Counted from the stretch's first letter, positions 33,103-42,814 are shown. The stretch: 43,782 nucleotides of DNA from Flavobacteriales bacterium (GCA_027065715.1 JAMONO010000049.1:1-43782); one strand, 5' to 3'. Notes: generated by a model not told the origin, from the sequence alone. Numbers and translations: made by a program.

Positions 33103-33876
33103 ATGAAAAATATTTATTATCAAGCTGTTGGAAAAGAAAAAGAAGTCTTTGAAAAAGCTTTTCAAAACAAACTTCCTTTTTTGTTAAAAGGTCCTACCGG
33201 AACAGGCAAGTCGCGTTTTGTAGAATATATGGCTGAAAAATTGGGAAAAAAATTACTGACCGTAGCTTGTCATGAAGAAACCTCATCGACCGACCTTATC
33301 GGCCGTTACATCATAAAAGGGACCGAAACAGTATGGCTCGACGGTCCATTGACCAAAGCCGTGCGTGAAGGATACATAATCTATTTGGACGAAATAGCCG
33401 AAGCACGCCCCGATGTAATTGTTGCCATTCACCCGCTAACCGACCATAGACGCGAACTGTATATCGACAAATTGGGTGAAACCATCAAAGCTCATGACGA
33501 TTTTATGCTGGTGGCTTCGTTTAACCCGGGTTATCAACGCGGTTTTAAAGAATTAAAACCTTCTACCAAACAACGTTTCATAGCTATGAGCTTTAATTAT
33601 CCCGAAGAAAAAACAGAACAAGAAATACTAGTCAATGAAACCGGAATAGATAGCGATATAGCCAAAAAATTGGTTAATATCGGAACCAAAATTCGCAATC
33701 TGACCGAATTGGGGTTATCCGAAACCGTTTCGACCCGTTTGTTAGTCGATGCCGCAAAATTGATTAAAGCCGGACTACCCAAACGATTGGCTGTGCATGT
33801 TGCCGTAGTCGAGCCGTTAAGCGATGAGCCCGAAATAATAGAGGCTCTGCAAGATTTGACCAATCTGTTGATATGA
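33103..33876 (+). CDS. norQ: NorQ/CbbQ-type MoxR AAA+ ATPase
   Basis: A 257-residue AAA+ ATPase that, with NorD, inserts or activates the non-heme iron of NorB. It has Walker A KGPTGTGKSRF (residues 29-39), the sensor/pore region ETSSTDLIGRYIIKG, Walker B GYIIYLDEIAEA and the arginine-finger region LKPSTKQRFIAMSFNYP, all typical of the CbbQ/NirQ/NorQ clade. Length matches the family. It starts 154 bases after norB, behind a terminator, and is followed by norD after 167 bases. Confidence 0.95.
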   Translation: MKNIYYQAVGKEKEVFEKAFQNKLPFLLKGPTGTGKSRFVEYMAEKLGKKLLTVACHEETSSTDLIGRYIIKGTETVWLDGPLTKAVREGYIIYLDEIAEARPDVIVAIHPLTDHRRELYIDKLGETIKAHDDFMLVASFNPGYQRGFKELKPSTKQRFIAMSFNYPEEKTEQEILVNETGIDSDIAKKLVNIGTKIRNLTELGLSETVSTRLLVDAAKLIKAGLPKRLAVHVAVVEPLSDEPEIIEALQDLTNLLI

Positions 33877-34043
33877 TTTGAAATGAAAATTTTGATAATA
33901 GGAACTAAACGGCAGATATTACATTCATGGCTTGACATAATTAAAGTCTTTTGACAATTGAAACACAAATACTTCGATTACAACAACAATGATGCAATCA
34001 TGCAATTCATCAATTAATCATACCTCAATAAATCTATAAACAA

Positions 34044-35816
34044 ATGAGTTGGGACGAAATATTAAGCGGTATTTTTGACGGATTTTTTAAAGTAAGCGAT
34101 AAATTGTCCGAAAGACGACGCAAAGCTTTAATTACAGCTCCTAATACGGTTCGCTTGGACGATATAAAAGCCAAATTAAGTATCATTGCCAGAGCGCTTA
34201 CCGGAAAACCCGTTAATATATTTCCGGCAGAACGAGAAGGCGGATACAAAAACGACCATTTCTTTTTACCCGAATTTTATGCCGTTTTTGATAATTTTGA
34301 CGACAATTTGCAATTTTATTTATTTCGTACGCTGTATCTCACAATACAAAAACGGCTTCATTTCAATTGGAAACAAAACGAACAAAAATCTTTGGAAGAA
34401 TCCAGACAAAAAGCTTTTGAAACCGCTCCGAAAGTCCTAAAAATTCTATTTGAAGAATTTCCTTCTATGCAAAATGTTTATCATAACCTATACGAATATT
34501 ATTCAAAAGCTCAAAAACAACCCGATTATTCGTTTATTTACGGCAAATGGATGCGAAATTTGCCCGAAGACGAAGAAGTCAATCAATTAAAAAATATCAA
34601 TCGCAATGTAAAAAAAGCCATCGAAGACGAAATTGAAACCATTTTACAAGCCAAACCGGTAGAAGAAATGGAAACCATGCAAGTTGATAAAAAACAACAA
34701 GCCGACCAAGTGGTGCACAATTTTTTTGAAAAAGTTGAAACACTCGAAGAACACAAAGGAGGAATTTGGAAAGATTTTGACGGGGACGACGAATTGGAAC
34801 AACATCAAAATGCCCTTGACCAATTACAAATGAGCCGAACGGTTAGAGTAGATGAAGATACCCATTCGGTATATCAAACGGAGTTTTTAGAAAACATTAC
34901 GGTATCCGAAAGTGTAGAAATAAAAGCCGAAGATTATTTTTTGACTTATGACGAATGGGATTTTGCCAAACGTTCATACAAAAAAAATTTTTGCAAATTG
35001 TATCCAAAAAAAGTAACGCAAACCGATGTAGCATATTATAAAAAAACCATTGAAGAAAATACGGTTACTTTAACCGGATTGCGCAAAATGCTAACCAATA
35101 TCAATAATCGATATCAAGAACAACGACGCCAACCACAAGGAGACAATTTTGACATCGATGCCTTAACCGATATGTTTATCGATATTCATTCGAGGCATAC
35201 ACCCGACGAAAAAATTTATTTATCAAAACGAAAACGCGAAAAAGATTTATCCATTTTACTGTTACTCGATATAAGTCTATCCAGTGACGGATATGCCAAT
35301 AACAACCGTGTGATTGATGTAGAAAAACAAGTCAGTATTTTGTTTGGTGAAATACTAAACGAGTTTAAAGTGGACTTTTCCATTGACGCTTTTTATTCCA
35401 AAACACGCAATTACAGCACTTTTGTCAATTTGAAAGCCTTTGATGAAAATTGGCAACGTGCCAAATACAAAATAGGAACAGTGCAACCACAAGGATATAC
35501 CCGTATCGGAACAGCTTTGCGTCATGCAGGTACTTTGCTTGAAAAACGCCCGACCAAAAACAAATGGGTAATTCTTATTTCCGATGGAAAACCCAACGAT
35601 TACGACCGTTATGAAGGCAAATACGGTATCAATGATGTAAAACAAGCCTTACGCGAACTCAAAGAAAAAAATATCAATTCGTATGCACTGGCTATCGAAG
35701 CCGAAGCAAAATATTATTTACCGCAAATGTTCGGACAAAATCATTATCAGATATTGACTACACCGGTTGAATTGTTGCAATCTTTGGTAAAATTATACGA
35801 AAAAATAAGACATTAA
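34044..35816 (+). CDS. norD: NorD, VWA-domain NO reductase activation protein
   Basis: A 590-residue cytoplasmic partner of NorQ. The N-terminal 380 residues are helical and charged, with acidic stretches (DEEVNQLKN, DFDGDDELEQH). The C-terminal 190 residues are a VWA domain with a complete MIDAS: LLLDISLSSDG (DxSxS near residue 409), the Thr in GYTRIGTALRHAG, and LISDGKPNDY. This is the NorD/CbbO layout. It is needed for assembly of active NorB in other bacteria. norE follows after 38 bases. The 167-base gap upstream shows no clear promoter. Confidence 0.94.
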   Translation: MSWDEILSGIFDGFFKVSDKLSERRRKALITAPNTVRLDDIKAKLSIIARALTGKPVNIFPAEREGGYKNDHFFLPEFYAVFDNFDDNLQFYLFRTLYLTIQKRLHFNWKQNEQKSLEESRQKAFETAPKVLKILFEEFPSMQNVYHNLYEYYSKAQKQPDYSFIYGKWMRNLPEDEEVNQLKNINRNVKKAIEDEIETILQAKPVEEMETMQVDKKQQADQVVHNFFEKVETLEEHKGGIWKDFDGDDELEQHQNALDQLQMSRTVRVDEDTHSVYQTEFLENITVSESVEIKAEDYFLTYDEWDFAKRSYKKNFCKLYPKKVTQTDVAYYKKTIEENTVTLTGLRKMLTNINNRYQEQRRQPQGDNFDIDALTDMFIDIHSRHTPDEKIYLSKRKREKDLSILLLLDISLSSDGYANNNRVIDVEKQVSILFGEILNEFKVDFSIDAFYSKTRNYSTFVNLKAFDENWQRAKYKIGTVQPQGYTRIGTALRHAGTLLEKRPTKNKWVILISDGKPNDYDRYEGKYGINDVKQALRELKEKNINSYALAIEAEAKYYLPQMFGQNHYQILTTPVELLQSLVKLYEKIRH

Positions 35817-35854
35817 CAACAGAACAAAATCGATTACGATAAAACCAAAACATT

Positions 35855-36430
35855 ATGAAAAGTTCAAAAATTGATTACAAAAACATTTTTTATCCTCCGG
35901 GGGGTATATTAATTTGGATATTAATAGCGGTCGAATTGATAACCTTTGGTGTGGCTCTTATAGTTTTGGCGGTTTACAGTCGCGAAGACCCCGAAGCTTA
36001 CCACAGCGCACGCTTACAACTCAATGCAACTTACGGAGCTGTAAATACATTGTTTTTATTGACAAGCGGTTTTTTTATGGCGGTTGCCGTACAAAAAATT
36101 CATGCCGGCAATTATGCAAAAGCAGCTTTCAATACCAAAATGGCCATGTTAGGCGGTTGGCTCTTTATCGCTTTAAAGTCGGTAGAGTATTACGAAAAAA
36201 TAGAACACGGGTTGGTTATGGGCAAAAACACTTTTTTTACGTTTTATTGGTTACTGACCGGTTTTCATGTCATACATGTATTAGTTGGTTTGGGCATACT
36301 GTTTTTTATGTATAGAGGTATGAAAAAATCCGTTTCCAATGTGCTGGATGTAGAAGCGGGGGCATCGTTTTGGCACATGTGCGATTTGATTTGGCTCTTA
36401 TTGTTTCCTATGTTATATTTGGTTTTTTAA
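35855..36430 (+). CDS. norE: NorE, cytochrome c oxidase subunit III-like accessory protein
   Basis: A 191-residue membrane protein with five helices (ILIWILIAVELITFGVALIVLAVY, TLFLLTSGFFMAVAVQ, MAMLGGWLFIALKSVEYYEKI, FTFYWLLTGFHVIHVLVGLGILFF, CDLIWLLLFPMLYLVF), matching the COX3 superfamily in its short NorE form. The motifs GFHVIHVLVG and FWHMCDLIW are classic. NorE boosts NO reductase activity or stability in denitrifiers but is not catalytic. It is the last gene of the nor cluster; a NorF is not evident. Confidence 0.92.
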   Translation: MKSSKIDYKNIFYPPGGILIWILIAVELITFGVALIVLAVYSREDPEAYHSARLQLNATYGAVNTLFLLTSGFFMAVAVQKIHAGNYAKAAFNTKMAMLGGWLFIALKSVEYYEKIEHGLVMGKNTFFTFYWLLTGFHVIHVLVGLGILFFMYRGMKKSVSNVLDVEAGASFWHMCDLIWLLLFPMLYLVF

Positions 36431-36533
36431 CAATAATATTTTTGTCATGGCATTTTAAAAAATATAAAAAACTTTTTTATAACACTATAACCAAACCATT
36501 GTTAATAACAAATGGAATAATAAAGAAAAACAG

Positions 36534-36566
36534 TTGTATGTTCAAACAAAAATTTTTTTAATTTTA
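36534..36566 (+). promoter_or_regulatory. Promoter of parC
   Basis: TTG (36534-36536), a 22-base spacer and TAATTTTA (one mismatch to TAnnTTTG) put transcription start about 20 bases before the parC ATG. This separates parC from the nor cluster. Confidence 0.4.
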
Positions 36567-36591
36567 CCGGACATTTGGCAAGAGATTTTTT

Positions 36592-39240
36592 ATGGACGAA
36601 CAGCAACAATTTAACGAACAAGAAAGTATAAAAAAAGTAAGCGGAAAGTTTCGTGAGTGGTTCCTCGACTATGCTTCGTATGTAATTTTGGAACGTGCAG
36701 TGCCGGCTATTGAAGACGGTTTTAAACCGGTACAACGCCGTATTATGCACTCTATGCGCGAACTGCACGACGGACGATACAACAAAGTTGCCAATTTGGT
36801 AGGACATACCATGCAATATCACCCGCATGGGGACGCTTCCATAGCCGACGCCATGGTTAATATGGGACAAAAAGACCTGCTTATTGATACACAAGGAAAC
36901 TGGGGAAATATATTGACAGGCGACAGTGCGGCGGCCTCACGTTATATCGAAGCTCGGTTGAGTAAGTTTGCACTTGATGTGCTTTTTAATCCCAAAATTA
37001 CTACTTGGGCAGCTTCTTATGACGGTCGAAAAAAAGAACCGGTACACTTGCCGGCAAAATTTCCCATTGTTTTGGCACAAGGAGCAGAAGGTATAGCCGT
37101 AGGACTTTCAACAACAATTTTACCGCACAACTTTATCGAATTGATAGATGCTTCCATAAAAGTATTACAAGGCAAAAAGTTTATTTTATACCCCGATTTT
37201 CCTACCGGTGGAATGATAGATGTAAGCAATTACAATGACGGAAAACGCGGTGGCAAAGTTCGAATCAGAGCTAAAATAAATGTTGAAAACAACAAAACTC
37301 TTGTTATCACCGAAATTCCTTATAAAACCACAACAGGAAGCCTTATTGACAGTATTATAAAAGCAAATAACAAGGGAAAAATCAAAATTAAAAAGATTGA
37401 AGACAATACGTCCGAAAACGTAGAAATCAGATTGCATTTACCCCCCGGCGTTTCACCCGATAAAACCATTGACGCTCTGTATGCTTTTACCAATTGCGAA
37501 ATGTCCGTATCGCCGCTTGGTGTAGTTATTGAAAACAACAAACCCTTGTTTTTGGGTGTAAGCGAAATATTGGAACGTTCTACCATGCGAACCAAAGAAT
37601 TGTTGCAACGCGAACTTGAAATTGAATTGGGAGAACTACAAGACCAGTGGCATGCAGCGTCATTGGAACGAATTTTTATCGAAAATCGTATTTATCGCGA
37701 TATTGAACAGGAAGAAACCTGGGAAGGTGTTTTACATGCCATTAACGAAGGATTAAAACCACATATTCAACACTTAAAACGTCCTGTCGTTGAAGCCGAC
37801 TTGATACGTCTGACCGAAATAAAAATAAAACGTATTTCAAAATTCGATATCGATAAGGCACGTAAAAATATTGAAGCTATTGAAGAAAAAATCGCCGAAA
37901 AAAAATATCATCTCGAACACTTAACCGAATTTACCATCGATTTTTTCAAAGAACTAAAAAAGAAATACGGTAAAGGACGCGAACGAAAAACAGAAATAAA
38001 AACATTTGACGATATTGAAGCTACCAAGGTGGTTATGCGTAATGTAAAACTCTATGTAAACAGAGAAGAAGGTTTTGTGGGAACTTCGTTACGCAAAGAC
38101 GAATATGTCGGAGATGTATCGGATATAGATGATATTATCGTGATTCGTAGAGACGGCAAATTGATGGTTTCAAAAGTAGCCGACAAAAAGTTTTTTGGTA
38201 AGGATATTATTTATGTCAATGTTTTTAAGAAAAAAGACAAACGAACCATATATAATTTAATCTATCGTGACGGTAAACGAGGACCTTCCTACATGAAGCG
38301 TTTTTTTGTCAGTGGTGTTACACGCGACAAAGAATATGATTTAACTAATGGTAATCAGGGTTCACAAATATTGTATTTTTCCGCCAATCCCAACGGCGAA
38401 GCCGAAGTGGTAACGGTACATTTGCGACAAACAGGCAGTTTGCGAAAAACCAAATTTGATATAGATTTTAAAGAACTGGCAATCAAAGGACGCGGCGTAA
38501 AAGGAAATTTGGTTACCAAGTTGTCGGTAAAATACATTAAATTAAAAGAAGCCGGTGTTTCAACCTTGAAACCTCGCAAAATTTGGTTTGACGATGTGGT
38601 GATGCGTCTCAATACCGAAGAACGAGGTCGATTTTTGGGTGAATTTAGCGGTGAAGACAGCTTGGTAATGATACTGGATGATGGACGTATCAACCGGTTT
38701 GTACCCGATTTGGAAAAACACTTTCCCGACAATATTTTATTGCTCGAAAAATATGTGCCCCAAAAACCCGTTACGGCAGCTTATTATGATAAAGACAAGA
38801 AACGTTATTATATCAAACGTTTTTTATTGGAAGACTTGAAAAAAGAAGAAATTTTTATCCCCGACCATGCCGAACTCTTGCAAATATCTTATGACTGGTT
38901 GCCTGTTTGGGAATTACACTACGCCAAAGAACGTGGCAAAAAACAAAAAGAACCCCAACAAATCAATGTAAATGAATTTATTGCTGTTAAAGGTATTAAA
39001 GCACAAGGTAATATGCTGAGTAAAATCAAATTGAAAAAAATAGAAGTTTTGCCTTCCATGCCTTACCAAACAACAGTTGCAACTACATCAGACGATGAAG
39101 ATGTCAAGCCGGCAGAACAACTTATCGATGAAGTGGAATTTGAAATAAAAATACCGAAGCCGGAAGAAACAGTTGAAGAAAACAACCCGAATAATCAACC
39201 GAAAAAACCGAATAATAACGAACCGCCTACTTTGTTTTAA
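36592..39240 (+). CDS. parC: DNA topoisomerase IV subunit A (ParC)
   Basis: The 882-residue subunit cuts and rejoins DNA to decatenate chromosomes. Motifs: SYVILERAVPAIEDGFKPVQRRI, HTMQYHPHGDASIADAMVNMGQ and GDSAAASRYIEARLS with catalytic Tyr118. The quinolone-region residue aligned with GyrA Ser83 is Ala82 in HGDASIAD, which as I recall is normal for Bacteroidota ParC. The C-terminal domain lacks the QRRGGKG GyrA-box, having only a loose IKGRGVKG, which fits ParC rather than GyrA. The last 50 residues are an acidic, Pro/Asn-rich tail. parE is not adjacent; the next gene, a ThrRS editing-like protein, follows after 40 bases and may be cotranscribed. Confidence 0.93.
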   Translation: MDEQQQFNEQESIKKVSGKFREWFLDYASYVILERAVPAIEDGFKPVQRRIMHSMRELHDGRYNKVANLVGHTMQYHPHGDASIADAMVNMGQKDLLIDTQGNWGNILTGDSAAASRYIEARLSKFALDVLFNPKITTWAASYDGRKKEPVHLPAKFPIVLAQGAEGIAVGLSTTILPHNFIELIDASIKVLQGKKFILYPDFPTGGMIDVSNYNDGKRGGKVRIRAKINVENNKTLVITEIPYKTTTGSLIDSIIKANNKGKIKIKKIEDNTSENVEIRLHLPPGVSPDKTIDALYAFTNCEMSVSPLGVVIENNKPLFLGVSEILERSTMRTKELLQRELEIELGELQDQWHAASLERIFIENRIYRDIEQEETWEGVLHAINEGLKPHIQHLKRPVVEADLIRLTEIKIKRISKFDIDKARKNIEAIEEKIAEKKYHLEHLTEFTIDFFKELKKKYGKGRERKTEIKTFDDIEATKVVMRNVKLYVNREEGFVGTSLRKDEYVGDVSDIDDIIVIRRDGKLMVSKVADKKFFGKDIIYVNVFKKKDKRTIYNLIYRDGKRGPSYMKRFFVSGVTRDKEYDLTNGNQGSQILYFSANPNGEAEVVTVHLRQTGSLRKTKFDIDFKELAIKGRGVKGNLVTKLSVKYIKLKEAGVSTLKPRKIWFDDVVMRLNTEERGRFLGEFSGEDSLVMILDDGRINRFVPDLEKHFPDNILLLEKYVPQKPVTAAYYDKDKKRYYIKRFLLEDLKKEEIFIPDHAELLQISYDWLPVWELHYAKERGKKQKEPQQINVNEFIAVKGIKAQGNMLSKIKLKKIEVLPSMPYQTTVATTSDDEDVKPAEQLIDEVEFEIKIPKPEETVEENNPNNQPKKPNNNEPPTLF

Positions 39241-39280
39241 CAATCCTTACAAAATAATTAAAGCAAAATAACCTCCTGTT

Positions 39281-39691
39281 ATGAAACTATTGATGATTTA
39301 TTGTAATCGTTTCGGATACAAACCTCAAGTAAAGTCTTTGCCTGATTTTCCCGATTTTCATGATGAAAAAATATTTGAAAATACTTTGGTTGCTTTTATT
39401 CAAATGGAAAAAGAAGATGAAGCTAATCCTAAATATTTTGAAACCAAACTTGTAAAAAGTTTAAAATGGGCAGCCAAAAAAAACGAAACCAATCATATTA
39501 TTTTGCACTCGTTTGCTCATTTGTCCGTAAGTAAAGCAACTCCTCATATCACCAAAGATTTGTTTGATTCGGTAGAACTGCGATTGCACAATGCGGGTTA
39601 TCAATGCGTTCAAACACCTTTCGGGTATTTTTTGGATATTGAGGTCAAAGCACCCGGACGTTCAAGTGCACGTATTTTTAAAAGTTTTTAA
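39281..39691 (+). CDS. Stand-alone archaeal-type threonyl-tRNA synthetase editing-domain homologue
   Basis: A 136-residue protein that matches the N-terminal editing domain of archaeal ThrRS (a DTD-like fold that hydrolyses mischarged Ser-tRNAThr). Shared features are MKLLMIYCNRFGY at the start, NTLVAFIQMEKEDEANP, SFAHLSVSKATPH with the conserved His, and QTPFGYFLDIEVKAPG near the end. There is no catalytic synthetase or anticodon domain. By alignment from memory with Pyrococcus ThrRS, the Lys after FGYY is Leu here and the later active-site Glu is Arg, so the usual editing residues may be missing. It may act in trans on tRNA or have another role. It is cotranscribed or close to parC (40-base gap). 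Confidence 0.85.
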   Translation: MKLLMIYCNRFGYKPQVKSLPDFPDFHDEKIFENTLVAFIQMEKEDEANPKYFETKLVKSLKWAAKKNETNHIILHSFAHLSVSKATPHITKDLFDSVELRLHNAGYQCVQTPFGYFLDIEVKAPGRSSARIFKSF

Positions 39692-39787
39692 GACCAAATC
39701 GATTTATAAAATATTGGACTAATTTGTATGTCGTTTTGGTATGATACCGTGTGATTTTTCAATTATAGCATTTGTAAGGAAGATAAA

Positions 39788-39827
39788 AATCAAAAGCCCG
39801 CCGGCAGTAGCCGGCGGGCTTTTGATT
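39788..39827. terminator. Bidirectional terminator between editing-domain gene and T9SS gene
   Basis: AATCAAAAGCCCGCCGGC and its exact complement (18 bases) close on a 4-base AGTA loop, with A/T tracts on both sides. It is the strongest terminator in the window and lies between convergent genes. Confidence 0.92.
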
Positions 39828-39844
39828 AAAAGGGAAAATTTAAC

Positions 39845-42673
39845 CTATTCCTTAACTATTTTGAAGGTGGTTAGTTGATCATTAACCAATATTTTTACAA
39901 AGTAGATGCCCTTGTTTAAATGACCGATGTTCAATTGTGTTTCATTGGTATCGGGAGACAAACTCATAACTTCTTTTCCTGCAATATCAAATAAACTGAT
40001 ATGTTGAATATTGTCGGGAGTTGAAATGTTGAGTATGTCATTGGCGGGATTAGGATAGTATTTTAATCCTTCTATATGATTGTCAGCTAAGGCTTGTACC
40101 GTAGGATCATAAGCACATATATAAAAGTTTCCGAAACTATTATTACCGTATTCATAAACTCTGACATAAATAACATCACCGGGATTTAAACCTGTTAATT
40201 CAATTTTGGAAAATAGTCCGGAACCGCCATCGTCGTCGCAGTCCATTTCGGTAAGATTGGTACAATCGCCCGAGTATGCCGCCATAACCGTATCGTTAAT
40301 ATCGCTACCAGGAGCAGCCGAAGTAGATATGGTTACTTCACCTGAATCAGGAACGGTAACTGTAAACCATACATCGCCGCCGCTTCCATAACCGTTACTG
40401 TTTGAACATGAAGGAATTCCAATACCCGAATCCGTGGCATATTCGTTATTTCCTGTTACATACGAACTGCACTGACCGGAAGTGGTATCAACAGGGATGT
40501 CAATGGCATTCATACATTCGTCATTGACGGGAAGTGGCGGTGCTATTTCAACGGCTATATTAAACAAACCTTCATCACCGGCATCGTGCCAAGCTTGAAT
40601 AATATAAGTGCTTCCGGCAGTTAAACCACGTAAAAAATATCTGTTTTCATCTTCAAGACATGCAACTTCATTACCGCCACATGAATCATAAACAGCCAAT
40701 TTTAGGTCGTTACCTGCATCACCACCGACAAAAATTGTAACGTCGGTTTGATCGGCTGGAAGAGTGAATTGATAAAATAAATCTTTTTCGGCATTTGCGG
40801 CACAACCGGCTTGTAAACCACTGGTTGATGCATATTGAGTATTTCCGCTTGTTTCATTACCGGCAGAGCCGCCGACTGGATATACAGGTAAATTTTGAGC
40901 TGTATCACAATCATTATTGCCGGGTTCGGGAATATATTCCAATACTATATTGAAATCACCTTTTTCAAAACTGTCATGCCATACCTGTAAGAAGTATTGT
41001 TGTCCTCCGGTTAAGTTGGTAAAGGCTTTTTCCGAACTTCTACCTTCACATGCCAATTCGGTTCCGCCACAACTGTCGTATATGGCAGCTTCTATTTTGT
41101 CTCCTTTATCGCCCGATGTGATGACTTTTATGCCTGTATGTCCCTGCGGCAATATAAATGTATAGAATAAGTCTAAGTTTTCACCTATATCATCGCAAGA
41201 GGTATGCATGCCGCTATCGGTTACATAGTTGGCGGTAGAACCTGCAGTTTCGTGCCCCGAAGATTGACCGATATTGTAAACATATAAAGGTAAAGCACCG
41301 GAGCAAATACTGTTTTGAATAGTGGTGCTAAAGCTAAGCGGACCGACTACTTGACTAACCAAACCGTTTCCACAATCTGCCATAATATAGACATCGTAAT
41401 CGGAAGCTTCGGTTAAACCGGTCAATTGATATTGGGGATTTCCATTAACATCAATAACATTGGCGGAAGCCGAAAAGTCGGGTGTAAATCCGGTTGCTCC
41501 CCAAGTTATTTTCCAATCATTAGCTCCGTTGCCTTCCCAAGTAATGTCGGCGGTTGTGTCAGTAATATTTTCGGCTTGTAAGTTGGACGGATTGGGACAA
41601 GCAGGTGCTTCGGCAACCACTACATCATCAATATACCATTCGGATGCATAATCACCAACATATTGAAAGGCAATGTGAACATTGGCAACTTTGTATGCCG
41701 ATAAATCAAAAGTTTTTTCTTCCCAAGTATCTTCAGTTCCAATAACATCGTTTAGTACCGTCCATGTAGCAGTGGAGGGATCATTACCATCTATGTAGTC
41801 AGTGGAAATTAACACATTGTGCTGGTCTGCCCAACTGCCATAGTTTATATTTTCAAAATAGGATAGTTCGGGTCTGTTACTGGTTGATAAATCTAGTGCA
41901 GGAGTGATCAACCAATCGTTACAACTTGTAGAAACATTATCATCATCATGAAATGCCGAATGGGTAGGAGAATTTGCTCTACTTGTTGATTCTTGCCAAC
42001 CGGCAGGATCTCCGGCTTGAAAATTGGTCCAACCGGCAGGCGGGAAAGTTCCGCTTTCAAAATCTTCATTTAAAAAGTCTCCGGATGCAGGTGCTACATA
42101 GTAAGTTTGAATACCTCCCATGGCAGTTTCCAAAGAACCGCATTGTCCGTCCAAAAAGTCGGGACCGCCAAATGTCCATTGAGAAGCATCAAAAGTAGCC
42201 GATGCCGGTGCACCGGTATTTCTTTTGGCATAAGAGTCTTTATATTCCCAAACCTTGCCTGAACCGTCTTCATTTTCAACGCCAAAGACGTCAATCACAT
42301 TGTTTGAGTTGTCCACAATTCTAAAAGCATCGTCTCCGTTGCCCGAAATATAACTGTCGGCTAGTTGGGGTTTGCCGGAAGTAGCGGGAAAATTGGAAGC
42401 AAAAGCCCCCGAATTACTCCCGTCGTTGTATAAATAAACATAGTCATTGGTTACGGTTCCCAATGAACTTAAATCCAAATTTCCGGAAAATCCGTTTCCG
42501 TTGGACTGTTTTTCCAATTTATACTGGGAAAAATCAACTGTTCCCTGTGCAAAAATTTCAATCATTTTGGGCGTTCCGCCACTACATGTACCATCTACGA
42601 TACCTGTTATCACGGGTTGTCCGAATGAAACAGTTGTTATTAAGGCTAACAACAAAGTGTAAAATTTTTTCAT
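39845..42673 (-). CDS. Multidomain secreted T9SS cargo protein (LTD-like, adhesin-like, Fn3, pre-peptidase-type repeats)
   Basis: A 942-residue protein with start at 42673 (MKKFYTLLLALITTVSFGQ signal peptide); the track's start ten codons upstream falls inside the promoter -7 box. Order of domains: lamin-tail-like (about 20-180, CSGGTPKMIEIFAQGTVDFS), cleaved-adhesin/MAM-like jelly roll (about 205-360, EDFESGTFPPAGW ... EWYIDDVVV), a fibronectin type III domain (about 365-455), then three pre-peptidase-C-like modules each beginning with an N-x-x-C pattern (NSICSGALPL, NNDCDTAQNLP, NDECMNAIDIP) and finally a type A T9SS sorting domain (GLKYYPNPANDILNIS ... GIYFVKI ... FKIVKE). It has no protease motif, so it may be a surface adhesin rather than an enzyme. 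The paralogue upstream shares its last modules. Confidence 0.88.
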   Translation of the reverse strand: MKKFYTLLLALITTVSFGQPVITGIVDGTCSGGTPKMIEIFAQGTVDFSQYKLEKQSNGNGFSGNLDLSSLGTVTNDYVYLYNDGSNSGAFASNFPATSGKPQLADSYISGNGDDAFRIVDNSNNVIDVFGVENEDGSGKVWEYKDSYAKRNTGAPASATFDASQWTFGGPDFLDGQCGSLETAMGGIQTYYVAPASGDFLNEDFESGTFPPAGWTNFQAGDPAGWQESTSRANSPTHSAFHDDDNVSTSCNDWLITPALDLSTSNRPELSYFENINYGSWADQHNVLISTDYIDGNDPSTATWTVLNDVIGTEDTWEEKTFDLSAYKVANVHIAFQYVGDYASEWYIDDVVVAEAPACPNPSNLQAENITDTTADITWEGNGANDWKITWGATGFTPDFSASANVIDVNGNPQYQLTGLTEASDYDVYIMADCGNGLVSQVVGPLSFSTTIQNSICSGALPLYVYNIGQSSGHETAGSTANYVTDSGMHTSCDDIGENLDLFYTFILPQGHTGIKVITSGDKGDKIEAAIYDSCGGTELACEGRSSEKAFTNLTGGQQYFLQVWHDSFEKGDFNIVLEYIPEPGNNDCDTAQNLPVYPVGGSAGNETSGNTQYASTSGLQAGCAANAEKDLFYQFTLPADQTDVTIFVGGDAGNDLKLAVYDSCGGNEVACLEDENRYFLRGLTAGSTYIIQAWHDAGDEGLFNIAVEIAPPLPVNDECMNAIDIPVDTTSGQCSSYVTGNNEYATDSGIGIPSCSNSNGYGSGGDVWFTVTVPDSGEVTISTSAAPGSDINDTVMAAYSGDCTNLTEMDCDDDGGSGLFSKIELTGLNPGDVIYVRVYEYGNNSFGNFYICAYDPTVQALADNHIEGLKYYPNPANDILNISTPDNIQHISLFDIAGKEVMSLSPDTNETQLNIGHLNKGIYFVKILVNDQLTTFKIVKE

Positions 42674-42700
42674 ATTAATATATTTTATGGTTAAAGTATT

Positions 42701-42708
42701 CAAATATA
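42701..42708 (-). promoter_or_regulatory. -7 box for the T9SS adhesin-like gene
   Basis: TATATTTG on the minus strand is an exact TAnnTTTG, 28 bases before the ATG at 42673. It overlaps the ORF track's first codon region, arguing for the downstream start. No -33 TTG is seen. Confidence 0.4.
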
Positions 42709-42814
42709 GGAATATTTTTTTTGAAATATCCTTTGTAAACTTATAAAAGTTTTATTTTTTGTATATTTTGAACAAAATGTTTTATTTAATTAATTTTTAT
42801 AATAAGAAATTAAT

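Noticed and set aside
33883-33954. 23-codon ORF (MKILIIGTKRQ...) between norQ and norD
   Set aside because: Too short, with no promoter or conserved pattern to support it.
36370-36561. 63-residue ORF that might be a NorF
   Set aside because: Its first third is the norE 3' end in another frame and the remainder is low-complexity; no NorF signature is seen.
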